Positions 53,299 to 64,000 of a stretch of DNA of 64,000 bases are shown here, one piece after another; position 1 is the first letter of the stretch; each line of letters begins with the position of its first letter. Made by a program: the position numbers and the translations under genes. The notes beneath the pieces were generated by a model that saw nothing but the letters and a program-made list of their open reading frames with translations, was not told the origin of the DNA and searched no databases. The stretch is taken from NCBI RefSeq assembly GCF_000011225.1, contig NC_004432.1, forward strand, positions 1,294,634 through 1,358,633, given 5' to 3'. The stretch comes from Malacoplasma penetrans HF-2 (GTDB lineage: Bacteria > Bacillota_I > Bacilli_A > Mycoplasmatales > Mycoplasmoidaceae).

Positions 53299-54429
53299 CT
53301 ATTTATTGTATGACTCTTGAGCAGCATATGTCATTAATCTAAATTCTTTAAAGTTTTTAACATCTTTTAAAGTTAAACAATCTGTATAACTCATTGCTGA
53401 AGTTAAGTAACTTCTAAAGTTTTCTACTCATCCTTCAATTCTGTGAAGAATTGGCAATTCTTTAATAATACCTTCTGAAGTTTTTAAAGGTTTCTTTTCT
53501 TTTTGATCAGCTGCTGCTTCCATTTCAGTTTGTGCTTTTTTAGTAGCCATTCCATAGAAGATTTTTTTGTAATCATAAATATCTGGTTGATATTCTAAAT
53601 GTTCTTCACTTGTAGAGTGGTTGCCTAATAGTTTTCAGTTTTCATGAATGTTTTGAGATGATTTTTCTTTGTATCAAATTTCACCAGGAGATTCTCAACA
53701 TTGACTAAACAATCTTCCACACATTACATAATCTGCACCTAAATATAAAGATTTAATGATGTAATCATAGTTTTTCATCCCACCATCAGCTACAATCTTT
53801 GCTGGTTTAGAAGTACCATTCAATCTATAGCTTTCTTCCATTTTTTCTTGGATTTTTCTACATTCATAAATTAAACTTCCCATTGGATAAAATATTCCTG
53901 TATTTGATGCAGTAATACACCCACATCCAGCACCAATTCCAACTCTAATATAATCTGCCCCTGCTTCACTTAGATATTGGAAAGTTAATGGATTTGCTAT
54001 GTTTCCACACATGATAGAAATTTTATTTCTAAAGATTCTTTTTAAATCTCTAATAGAATTTGCAAGTCTTCTCATGTGACCATTAGAAATATCAATAAGA
54101 ATGTTAATAGATTCTAATTTTGCCATTTCTTTATAGTTTAGTTTTACATATTCTTCCATTTCATCTAGTCCCATAGCAACAAAGCATTTATCAAAGAATC
54201 TTGCTCTTTCATGAATTGGAACAGTTCTAGGAATAATTACATTAATATTATTTTCTTCATAAATTTTATAAGTTTTGTTATCAATAACTGAAGTCATTGG
54301 TGCTGTAAATAGTGGTAGTTTCCCATTAATTAAAGGACTACATTGACTTCTACTTCTGATGTTGGTAATTGCTTTAGGATAAATGCAAACTTCTTGAATC
54401 CCAAATAATAAATCTCTATTTATACTCAT
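53299..54429 (-). CDS. guaC: IMP dehydrogenase/GMP reductase family protein
   Basis: The 376-residue barrel protein has FTAPMTSVID, MCGNIANP and the catalytic loop VGIGAGCGCITAS with Cys171, then IVADGGMKNYDYIIKSLYLGADYVM. No CBS domains are inserted. GMP reductases convert GMP to IMP; size and lack of CBS favour this over IMP dehydrogenase, but the loop differs from both classical versions. AGGAG is placed so that the second ATG (54429) is used rather than 54435. The C-terminal third depends on several TGA-encoded Trp codons. Confidence 0.8.
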
Positions 54430-54463
54430 TTTCATCTCCTTATTATTTATAAAAACAAATACA

Positions 54464-55126
54464 TTATTTATTTTCTTTGTTTTTTAATAAATTTCTTAAA
54501 TCACTTTTAAATTTTTTAATTTCTTCTGGAAAAGGCTTCCCTGGAATTTTATGATGATGTCTACATTTAACAGTATATGTTTCATAGTTGCCAATTTGAA
54601 CAACTGGTTCATCATAGTTACTTGGTTTATCGTTAATTATTCTTTGAGTAGCAGTTCCTGGTGCTCCACAATCTGTACAAATTGCTGATAGTTTTTCTAC
54701 ATACTCAGCAATACAAGCAATTTTAGCAGTAACCATAAAAGGTTCATTTTTAAAATTTTTATCAAGAGCAGAAACATATACTATATATCCTGAGTCTGCT
54801 AATGCCTGACAAACATCAACAATTGATTCATCTGCAAATTGAGCTTCATCAATTGCAACAACATGAGGGTTAACTTCTAAAGATAAAAGCTTATCAAATA
54901 TCTCATATGGATTATCAAACTCAAATGAATCCATGTTTCTTCCATCTCTAGACATAATTTTGTTTTTAGTTCTTGTATCAATTTTAGGTTTGAACACTTG
55001 GTAGATTACATCTGCATAGTCTAATCTTTTAAGTTTTCTTAATAGCTCTTCAGACTTTCCTGCAAACATTGGTCCATATATCAATTCAATTCAACCTTTT
55101 TCTTTTCCAAAAGCATTATTTTTCAT
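54464..55126 (-). CDS. tdk: Thymidine kinase
   Basis: The 220-residue type II kinase has P-loop [21 protein letters not shown], and a zinc-binding lasso (CTDCGAPG and CRHHH). The start at 55126 lies upstream of a TGA-encoded Trp ([10 protein letters not shown]). It follows ychF by 11 bases. Confidence 0.95.
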
Positions 55127-55137
55127 AACAAATCCTT

Positions 55138-56235
55138 TTAAACATTAAATTTAAATGTACAAATATCCCCATCTTCTACAATGTAATCTTTACCTGCTAA
55201 TTTCATCTTTCCTTGCTTTTTAACTTCATCTTCACTTTTGTATTCCATTAAATCATCATATTTAATGATTTCAGCTTTAATAAAACCTCTTTGAAAATCA
55301 GAGTGAATAATACCAGCACATTCAGGTGCAGTCATTCCTTTTTTAAATTCTCAAGCTCTTACTTCTTTTTTTCCATAAGTAAAGTAAGTCATTAAATCTA
55401 AAATTTGATAAGCTTTTAAAATTAATTTATCTAAACCAATTTCAGTAAGATTCATCATTTTCAAGAATTCTTTTTTTTCTTCATAATTTTCAATCTTAGA
55501 TAATTCTTGTTCTAATTTAATAGCAAGCGGAATAATATTTTCTTTTCCAACCTTATTTTCTAGGTTTTTATAATGAATATTTGCATCTAAGTTATTTAAA
55601 TCATTTTCAGAAACATTAGCAACATAAATAATAGGTTTAATAGTTAATAAAGAATAACTTTTGATTACTAATTTTTCTTTGTCATTAAGTTCTACAGTAT
55701 TAGCTAATTTTTCATTAGTTAAAGCAGCTAAGATTTTTTCACAAACCTCTTTTTCAAAAGCAGAATCCTTACATCTAGATTGTGCTTTTTTACCAATTCT
55801 TCCTAATCTGTTATTAATAACTTCAATATCAGAAAAAATTAACTCTAAATTAATAATTTCTAAATCTCTAATTGGGTCTACAGAACTATTAACATGAGTA
55901 ATATCTGTATTTTCAAAACATCTAATAACATGACAAATTGCATCAACTTCTCTAATGTTACTTAGAAATTTATTTCCTAATCCTTCACCTTTACTAGCAC
56001 CTTTAACTAATCCTGCAATATCTACAAATTTAAAAGTGTTATATACAACTTTCTCAGGATTAATTAAATTTGCTAAATTTGTTAACCTTACATCTGGAAC
56101 ATTTACAATACCAACATTGGGTTCTATTGTTGCAAATGGATAGTTTGCAGCTTCTACTGAAGAATTAGTAATTGCATTAAAAAGTGTTGATTTACCAACA
56201 TTTGGTAAGCCCACAATACCTGTAGATAAACTCAT
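55138..56235 (-). CDS. ychF: Ribosome-binding ATPase YchF
   Basis: The 365-residue Obg-type protein has G1 GIVGLPNVGKSTLFNA, FVDIAGLVKGASKGEGLGN, YVANVSENDL (where GTPases have NKxD) and a C-terminal TGS domain (HSDFQRGFIKAEII, LAGKDYIVEDGDICTFKFN). A TGA (Trp) before EFKKGM links the TGS domain. Length is normal. Confidence 0.96.
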
Positions 56236-56262
56236 ATTTTCCTCTTTTTGTTACATAAGTAT

Positions 56263-56290
56263 AAAAAATGAATCAAAGGATTCATTTTTT
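56263..56290. terminator. Terminator after fba
   Basis: A 12-bp perfect stem (AAAAAATGAATC) with loop AAAG and T-run, between the fba stop and ychF. Confidence 0.85.
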
Positions 56291-56310
56291 AATTCATATT
56301 TAAAATAAAA

Positions 56311-57201
56311 TTAAGCTTTGTTAATAGAACCAAATAAAGTTATTTTTTCTAAAATTTTAGCTTTAATAGCTTCATATCCTGGTTTTAATAATTTTCTAGG
56401 ATCGAAACCTTTTTTAACAGTGTCTAAATCTTTACCTTCTTCAACATATTTTCTAGTTGCTTCTTGGAAAGCTACTTGACATTCTGTGTTTACATTAATT
56501 TTTACAACACCTAATTCAATTGCCTTTTTGATTTGGTCATCAGGAATACCTGTACCACCATGTAAAGTAACACCAATGTTACCAATTACTGAACTTACTT
56601 TTTGTAATTGTTCAAAGTTTAATCCAGCTCAGTTTTCAGGGTATAAACCATGGATATTACCAATTCCAGCAGCTAATACAGTAATAGGTAATTTAGCAAT
56701 TTTTTCACATTCAGCAGGATCAGCTAATTCACCATTACCAACAATCCCATCTTCTTCACCACCAATTGTTCCAACTTCAGCCTCTAAGCTAATGTCTCTA
56801 TTTCCAATAATTGAAAGTAAGTCATTAACTTTTTTGTAGTTGTCTGCAAATGGTTCATGTGATCCATCAAACATAACTGAACTAAATCCAGCTTCAATAG
56901 CTTCAATACAAGCATTGTATGAACCATGATCTAAATGCATTACAACTGGAACAGTTATCTTTAAATTTTCAATCATTGCAGCAGTCATAGCAGCTACAGT
57001 TTTATAACCACATTGGTATTTAGCAGCTCCTTCAGATAAACCAATAATAATTGGAGTATTTGTTTCTTGAGCAGTTGTTAAAATTGCTTTTGTTCATTCT
57101 AAATTATTTGTATTAATGTGAGCAACTGCATATTTTCCTTTTTTAGCATCTGCTAACATTTTTGTCATACTTACAAAAGGGTATTTAGTATTAGTAATCA
57201 T
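56311..57201 (-). CDS. fba: Fructose-bisphosphate aldolase, class II
   Basis: The 296-residue zinc enzyme of glycolysis has VVMHLDHGSY (catalytic Asp and zinc His), VMFDGSHEPF, LEAEVGTIGGEEDG, AAGIGNIHG and VTLHGGTGIP. It appears complete, with two TGA-encoded Trp codons. Confidence 0.97.
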
Positions 57202-57279
57202 TATTATTTATTCCTATTCATTTTAAAATTTATAACTAGATCTCAAAGGTTTTATAATAAATTATTTATCTAAAACAAT

Positions 57280-57792
57280 TTATTCTTCATCATCCTCTAC
57301 TATTTCATCATCTTCATCGTCATCATCATCTGAGTCTTCTTCATCAACACTTTTCTCACCTGAAGTACCAGAAGATTTAACTAAATCATCTTCTTCAACC
57401 AAATCATCATCTTCAGAAGAAATGATAACTTTTGAATCTGGATCTTCATCTTCATCAATGAAGTCTGCAATATCACTTTCTTCTTCTTGTTTTGAAGCTG
57501 GTGGTTGGAATTCTTCAACATCACTTTCATAATATTCATCTAACCCAAACATAGATGAAGTAATTTTGTTAATTTCAGACAAAGTGAAATATTCTCTTAA
57601 AGATCATTTTTGATTTCCTAAAGAAATAAATCTTATATCTTGTAATAACTCAATATAAAGATCACTTGCACTTTCTTTAATAGAGGGATCATTTTTTAGT
57701 AAATTATTGAATAATTCTTTGAAAGTAAAAGGAGTTTTTCCAAATTTATCTTTCGCATATTCATAAGTTGTTTCAATTAAATGTTTTGCCAT
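57280..57792 (-). CDS. rpoE: RNA polymerase delta subunit
   Basis: The 170-residue protein has an N-terminal winged-helix (HARE) domain (ETTYEYAKDKFGKTPFTFKEL, LQDIRFISLGNQKWSLRE) and a long Asp/Glu-rich C-terminal tail of about 90 residues, the arrangement of Firmicute RpoE. It increases polymerase recycling. The adjacent fba (pyrG-fba in Bacillus) supports this. Confidence 0.92.
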
Positions 57793-57826
57793 TTTATAAA
57801 TCCTTTTAAAGTCCTTTAAAATTATA

Positions 57827-59098
57827 CTAATATATTAGTGTTTTATTAATCAATATTATTTTATTATTCTCTCTTCTTGTCACTTCATTAAATGTTGTAA
57901 TTCTTTCAGAAGGGAATTTATAGCTTAAATTTCTATCACGATCATATATATTGATTGCATTTTTATCTTCTAATAGAAATATATCTTTTTTCTTTTTTTC
58001 TTGAATTGAATATAAATATTTTGGATCAATGTTTTTCTTTTTTGATAACTCTTTAAGATCTTTTTCTGACTGTTGTGAGTAATTTTTAGCATCCACATTA
58101 ACACTATTGTTTAAAAATGAATTAATAAATGAATTCAAAATGTGATCATCTAAACATTTTAAAGATCAAATAAAAGAGTTTAAATTTCCATCATTTAAAT
58201 AAATATAAGTTTTATGAACATTTACATTAGATTCAAAAACTATTCATTCATAGAAATCATAGAAATAAATTTTGTCTTTCTTTTCAAAAAATAACTGTTT
58301 GATTTCTTTTAATCTATCAAAAATTTTCATTAAAGTTCATTCAAATATATATGTGTTTTTATTGTCATATATATCTTCATACATGTAATGTCTACCTAAT
58401 AAGAAACTTTCAATATAGTTAATAGCACTTTTTTGAAAAAAAACATCATTATCCATAATAATTGATCTTTCAACTAAAAAGTCTATATCAATTGTAGAAA
58501 ACTTAGTACCAACAGAGTATGAATCTCTTAACAAATAATCAATTCTATCAACATCAAGATTTGAAGATATTAATCTTCCAATCCATTCTTGTTTACATTC
58601 TCCAGTATAAACACTTGCTAAAGTATTTGCATTTATGTTGTTTTTCTTAAGAAGTCTCAAAATTCCTAGTTTTGGATTTTGAATAATTCTTTTTCCTAAT
58701 TCTTCATGATGAATATGGGATATTTTTTCAAATACATGAGAATATGGACCATGACCAATATCATGTAATAATGCAGCTAATAAAAATAATTTAGAATCAT
58801 CTTTTGAGATATGGTTCATAAAGTGTTTAGTAAATTTTTTTGCAACTGCATAAGCACCTAAACAGTGACTATATCTATTATGTGTAGCAGATGGAAAAAT
58901 CTTATAACCAATCCCTAATTGTCTTATTTCTAAAAGTCTTAGCATTTCAAAACTATATGCAAATTCTAATAATCACTTTTCATCTGCAAAATTAATTTCT
59001 TTGTGAACTGGATCTTTGATGTAATGGTTGATAGGTTTTTTTTCAAAAAAATGATTTCTCTTTTTTTTATTTAAGTTTCATCTCTCTTTTGGTTTCAT
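57827..59098 (-). CDS. HD-domain phosphohydrolase
   Basis: The 423-residue protein belongs to the dGTPase-like HD family: ATHNRYSHCLGAYAVA, LLAALLHDIGHGPYSHVFE and SSNLDVDRIDYLLRDSYSVG carry the metal ligands. Members act on nucleoside triphosphates or cyclic dinucleotides; the substrate here is open. The ATG follows the gltX stop without a gap and AAAGGAG lies in gltX. Confidence 0.88.
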
Positions 59099-60577
<1,479 letters not shown>

Positions 60578-61354
60578 TTATTTATCCTCTATTAAGAAAA
60601 GTGTTCCTCCTGATCCTGTTAAAAATATTTTTTTATCATATTTTTTTTGTAATGTTTCATGTTTTATAGAAAGGTCTTTATATAAATTAAAGACACTTTC
60701 TTTTAAATCATTTTCTAACATTCAATATCTTTTAATTTTAAAATACAAAAATTGTTTTAGATAACTATTTTTACACATACTTTGGTTAGTTTCATAGTCT
60801 TCAAAAACTTTTTTAGTACTACATTCAATATTTGTAAAAAATAACTTAATTTTTAAATTAGGATTTTTTACTTTTTTAACTTTATTTCCATACTTATAAA
60901 CAAAAGCTGCTTTATAGTTTTTAATAAAAAATAAAACATCACTACCAATGTTTAAAATATGTTTTTTAATTTGAAAATAGTTAATTTGTTTTATTTCTAA
61001 TAAGAATTTAAATAAACAAGCAACATTAGAAGAACCACTTCCAAGTCCAGAAAATAAAGGGATGTTTTTTTTAATTTTTATTTTGAAAAATAAATTTTTA
61101 TCAATAATTTCTTTTTCTTTTAAATAACTAATTGTTTTTTTAAAGATGCAGTTTTCTATTATTAAAGTTTTATTTGTTGAATCAAAATAAGAAATTTCAT
61201 CTTCTTCTTTTTCATTTAAATTAATTTTTATTTCATCATATACAGAGTTTTCAACCAGTAAAAAAACACTATTTAACTTATGAAGATTATTCTTTTTATT
61301 TTTTTTACCAATAGATAAAAATAAATTAATTTTTGGATAACTTTTATAAATCAT
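60578..61354 (-). CDS. ispE: 4-diphosphocytidyl-2-C-methyl-D-erythritol kinase
   Basis: The 258-residue GHMP kinase has YPKINLFLSIGKKN, the ATP loop IPLFSGLGSGSSNVACL and the C-terminal IFLTGSGGTLF. It performs the fourth step of the MEP pathway. It overlaps the ksgA end by 11 bases; ksgA-ispE is a common gene pair. The ATG at 61354 is chosen over TTG 61363. Sequence is Lys/Asn/Ile-rich and diverged. Confidence 0.9.
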
Positions 61355-62162
61355 AGAAATCAAAACACATTTTTAAATAAAGTTCTTCTTTTATATTTTC
61401 AGGTCTTGTTGTTGGAATAATACTATGTTTATTAAAAACTTCTTCTATTTTTTGTTTTGGAAAATAATTTTTTAAATTATTGAAAATGGTTTTTCTTTTT
61501 TGAGAAAAACATTTTAATAGAAAAGACTCTAGTTTTTCAAAGTTAGTAAAATCAAAATCTTTTTTTCTTTCAAAACTAATAACTGTAGAATCTACTTCTG
61601 GTTTTGGAAAAAAACAATTATTAGAGACATCAAAAAGTTTTTTTATTTCACTAGTGATTCTTAATAAAACTGTGAAATTGTTATATTTTTTTGTTCCAAC
61701 TTTTGCTGTAATCCTATCTGCCATTTCTTTTTGAACCATTAAAACAGATTGAGAAAAATTAGCATACTTTAAAATTTTAAAAATAATTTTTGAAGAGATA
61801 CTATATGGCAAATTAGAAATAATTTTATATTGTGTGTCTTTATTAAATTCTTTAAAATCAAACTTCAAAACATCAATATTAATTATTCGTAATTCTTTGT
61901 ATTCTTGTTTTAAAAACTCAACTAATCTTTTATCTAATTCAACAACAGTAAGATTTTTTGTTTGTGAAAGAACAATTTTAGTAAGAGCTCCAAATCCTGG
62001 ACCAATTTCTAAAACATGATCATCTGGTTTTATTTCTAAAGAATCTACAATTTTTTTCTTAATATTTTCATTAATTAAAAAATTTTGCCCCATCTTTCGA
62101 GAAGCAAAAAATTTATTTTTTTTAATGAATGAAATGAATTTATTTTCTTCTTTTCCAATCAT
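61344..62162 (-). CDS. ksgA: 16S rRNA dimethyladenosine transferase
   Basis: The 272-residue methyltransferase has KMGQNFLINENI, SAM-binding VLEIGPGFGALTK and the catalytic ISNLPYSISSK. It dimethylates two adenosines near the 3' end of 16S rRNA. It lies between yidC and ispE, 6 bases from the yidC stop. Confidence 0.96.
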   Translation of the reverse strand: MIGKEENKFISFIKKNKFFASRKMGQNFLINENIKKKIVDSLEIKPDDHVLEIGPGFGALTKIVLSQTKNLTVVELDKRLVEFLKQEYKELRIINIDVLKFDFKEFNKDTQYKIISNLPYSISSKIIFKILKYANFSQSVLMVQKEMADRITAKVGTKKYNNFTVLLRITSEIKKLFDVSNNCFFPKPEVDSTVISFERKKDFDFTNFEKLESFLLKCFSQKRKTIFNNLKNYFPKQKIEEVFNKHSIIPTTRPENIKEELYLKMCFDFYDL

Positions 62163-62168
62163 AATAGT

Positions 62169-63308
62169 TTATTTAATACCTAATTCTCTAAGTTTTTCTT
62201 CTAAACTTACACCCTTAGTTTTTCTTTTCACTATGTAGTGGTGAATAATTACAGATTGAGCAATAGTAAATAGAGAAGATAAGAATCAATATAACCCAAC
62301 ACTGGCTGGTGATTGAACTACAACAAATACAAGTACAACCATAACTACAGTTTGAGAAATTCTCATTTTCTTAGCAGAATCATTTCCTTTTTGACTAAGT
62401 GCTCTAGCATTAGCATTTCTTCTTTTAGCTAGAATCTGTGGAATCTTTTGAGAAATTATTTGAGAAGGAACAATAATCAATAGGAAGAATATGAATACTC
62501 ATCCACCATTTGATAAATTAGAAGTAATTTCACTAAGTGGTGAAGCACTTAAAGCTCATATGTTAAATAAGTTAATAACTTTAATAGGTCTAAGAATTGT
62601 AACAACTCTATAAACTATTAAGAAGATTGGCATTGTTACAAACATTTGTTCAAACATTGCAAAAGGTTTAATATTGTATTTTTTATATAGTTCTTGAGTT
62701 TCTAATTGTTTTTTCTGCCTCATGGCCATGTCTTTTTTGACATCTTTGTATTTAGCATTAATCTCTGCTAATTTTCCTTGAATCTCTGACATCCTTTCAG
62801 ACTGCATTGTGGATCTAATTGAAATCAGGAATGTAATTAGACGAATTATGAACAGTAATACAAATATTCCAAGTAATGCATCAAGTCCACCCCAAACATC
62901 TCTTAAAGGATACATAATTGATAAAACTAACATTGCCCCAGGATAAACAAACAATCCAAAGAATGGTCCATAATCACTTATATTCCATTGGGTACTAGTA
63001 AAAGCATAATATTCATTATTAGCACCAGATGTTAAGTCATACCTGAAATCTCCAGTACTTCCAAAGGGGAATCCAAATTCCATTCCGCTTCCTATAGTAG
63101 TACTAGTTTTAACAGTAGGATCTACCATTGTTTGAAAACAACCTCATAAACCCATCAAAAACAAGAAAGCATAAATAAATAATTTTGTAAATTTAAGAAT
63201 GATTTTTAGTATTTTAACTACTTTTTCTTTTTTTTCTTTTTGAGGATCAACAGCTTGTGTTCAAAGAGGAGAAACAATGAAATTATCATTAATATAACTA
63301 TTTTTCAT
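62169..63308 (-). CDS. yidC: Membrane protein insertase YidC
   Basis: The 379-residue protein has a cytoplasmic N-terminus, a helix, an outside Gly/Thr-rich segment, and the YidC core with five helices ([48 protein letters not shown], then [15 protein letters not shown]). TGA-encoded Trp codons split it. Order rpmH-rnpA-yidC is that found next to oriC in many bacteria. Confidence 0.94.
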
Positions 63309-63339
63309 TTCTATTCCCTTTAAATTTAAACTATGGTTA

Positions 63340-63675
63340 CTATTTTATATTCAAACGTATTTTAACAATTAAATTAAACAAATCATTTTTTTTATTTAAA
63401 AAATCTGTTTTAAAAAAATTGTTTTTAGGGATTATTAATATATCAACAGGAATGTTTTTATTTTCTAATCCTCTTACAATACTTCTTATTTGTCTTTTTA
63501 TTTTATTTCTTTCTACTGCAGTTTTAAAATTTTTTTTATTTGCAGCAATTGCATATCTTAATCAACCTAAATTATTTTTGTATGCATAAATAATAAAAAA
63601 AGAAGAATAATATGTAGATTTATTTTTAAAAAGATTAGAAAAATCTTTTTTATTTCTTAACACATTATCCTTCAT
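63340..63675 (-). CDS. rnpA: Ribonuclease P protein component
   Basis: The 111-residue protein has an N-terminal FSNLFKNKS and the signature [26 protein letters not shown] in a diverged form (AVERN-K-KR motif kept). It helps the RNase P RNA mature tRNA 5' ends. It sits between rpmH and yidC. Confidence 0.92.
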
Positions 63676-63686
63676 AAATAAATTGA

Positions 63687-63830
63687 TTATTGATCAGAAA
63701 CAGTTAAACTATGTCTTCCTTTTTGTCTTCTTCTTCTAATTACTTCTCTACCATCAGAAGTTGACATTCTATTTAGAAAACCATGTTTTTTTACTCTTCT
63801 TTTTTTATTTGGTTGATATGTTCTTTTCAT
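63687..63830 (-). CDS. rpmH: Ribosomal protein L34
   Basis: The 47-residue basic protein ([40 protein letters not shown]) is L34, usually the gene next to dnaA at oriC. GGGAG lies before the ATG. Confidence 0.96.
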
Positions 63831-64000
63831 TGTGAACTCCCTTTAAATGTCTTTAATTGCCAAACTTGAATTATAAAAAATACAACAATATGTTAAATAA
63901 TATCACAATTTGTTGTTTTGTTAATTTTTTATTACTTATATTTTATTGTATGAAACTACTAATAACTTATAATTATATATAGTGTTTATATACAATTCTT
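63831..64000. other. AT-rich region upstream of rpmH, possible oriC edge
   Basis: No gene is seen. TTATATACA near 63986 matches the DnaA box TTATCCACA at 7 of 9 positions. TTAACA followed 15 bases later by TATAAT (minus strand, near 63875-63900) may be the rpmH promoter. dnaA would be expected just past the window end. Confidence 0.35.

Overview
The window comes from a wall-less mollicute. UGA has to be read as tryptophan in nearly every gene (for example at conserved Trp positions in the S14 C-terminus, PepC, GltX and FtsH), base composition is strongly A+T-rich, rpmD (L30) is missing from the spc operon, and transport and secretion proteins are enlarged. Two MEP isoprenoid genes (ispE, ispF), a type III pantothenate kinase and long-tailed ribosomal proteins point, by inference, to the Mycoplasma penetrans / M. 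iowae (Malacoplasma) lineage. Almost everything is on the minus strand; only upp and an IS transposase are on the plus strand. No tRNA, rRNA or CRISPR was seen.

Layout from low to high coordinate: 61-4879 holds a frameshifted proline-rich membrane protein and the ECF operon ecfA1-ecfA2-ecfT with truA. 4952-6224 is an IS30-family element, IS1630-like, inserted in a terminator hairpin with a 25-bp target duplication. 6397-13660 is a five-gene restriction/defence island: MORC/MutL-like GHKL ATPase, Z1 helicase-like protein, PD-(D/E)XK protein, C5 DNA methyltransferase and HNH nuclease. 14043-15340 is a decaying tandem array of a small coiled-coil gene. 15689-20084 has a short-chain dehydrogenase, an unknown gene and two tandem PepC-type aminopeptidases. 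20168-36790 is the S10-spc-alpha ribosomal supercluster (rpsJ to rplQ with secY, adk, map, infA, rpoA). 37061-47052 carries a HAD phosphatase, coaX, rnhB, apt, secDF, ftsH, hpt and ispF. 47139-52461 is an ABC ATPase with a 1485-residue permease. 52615-59098 holds upp, a GMP-reductase-like gene, tdk, ychF, fba, rpoE and an HD hydrolase; 59099-63830 holds gltX, ispE, ksgA, yidC, rnpA and rpmH. The last 170 bases are AT-rich and may lead into dnaA/oriC.

The most unusual feature is in the ribosomal cluster. S3 and L22 both end in a nearly identical ~165-residue extension made of a charged linker and an ASCH/PUA-like domain. rpsC has also moved from its usual place after rplV to a place after rpmC. 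A segmental duplication followed by reciprocal loss would explain both facts. L29, L3, L23 and S5 also carry long low-complexity tails. Nucleotide salvage (upp, hpt, apt, tdk, guaC-like), cofactor and isoprenoid genes fit a host-dependent organism.
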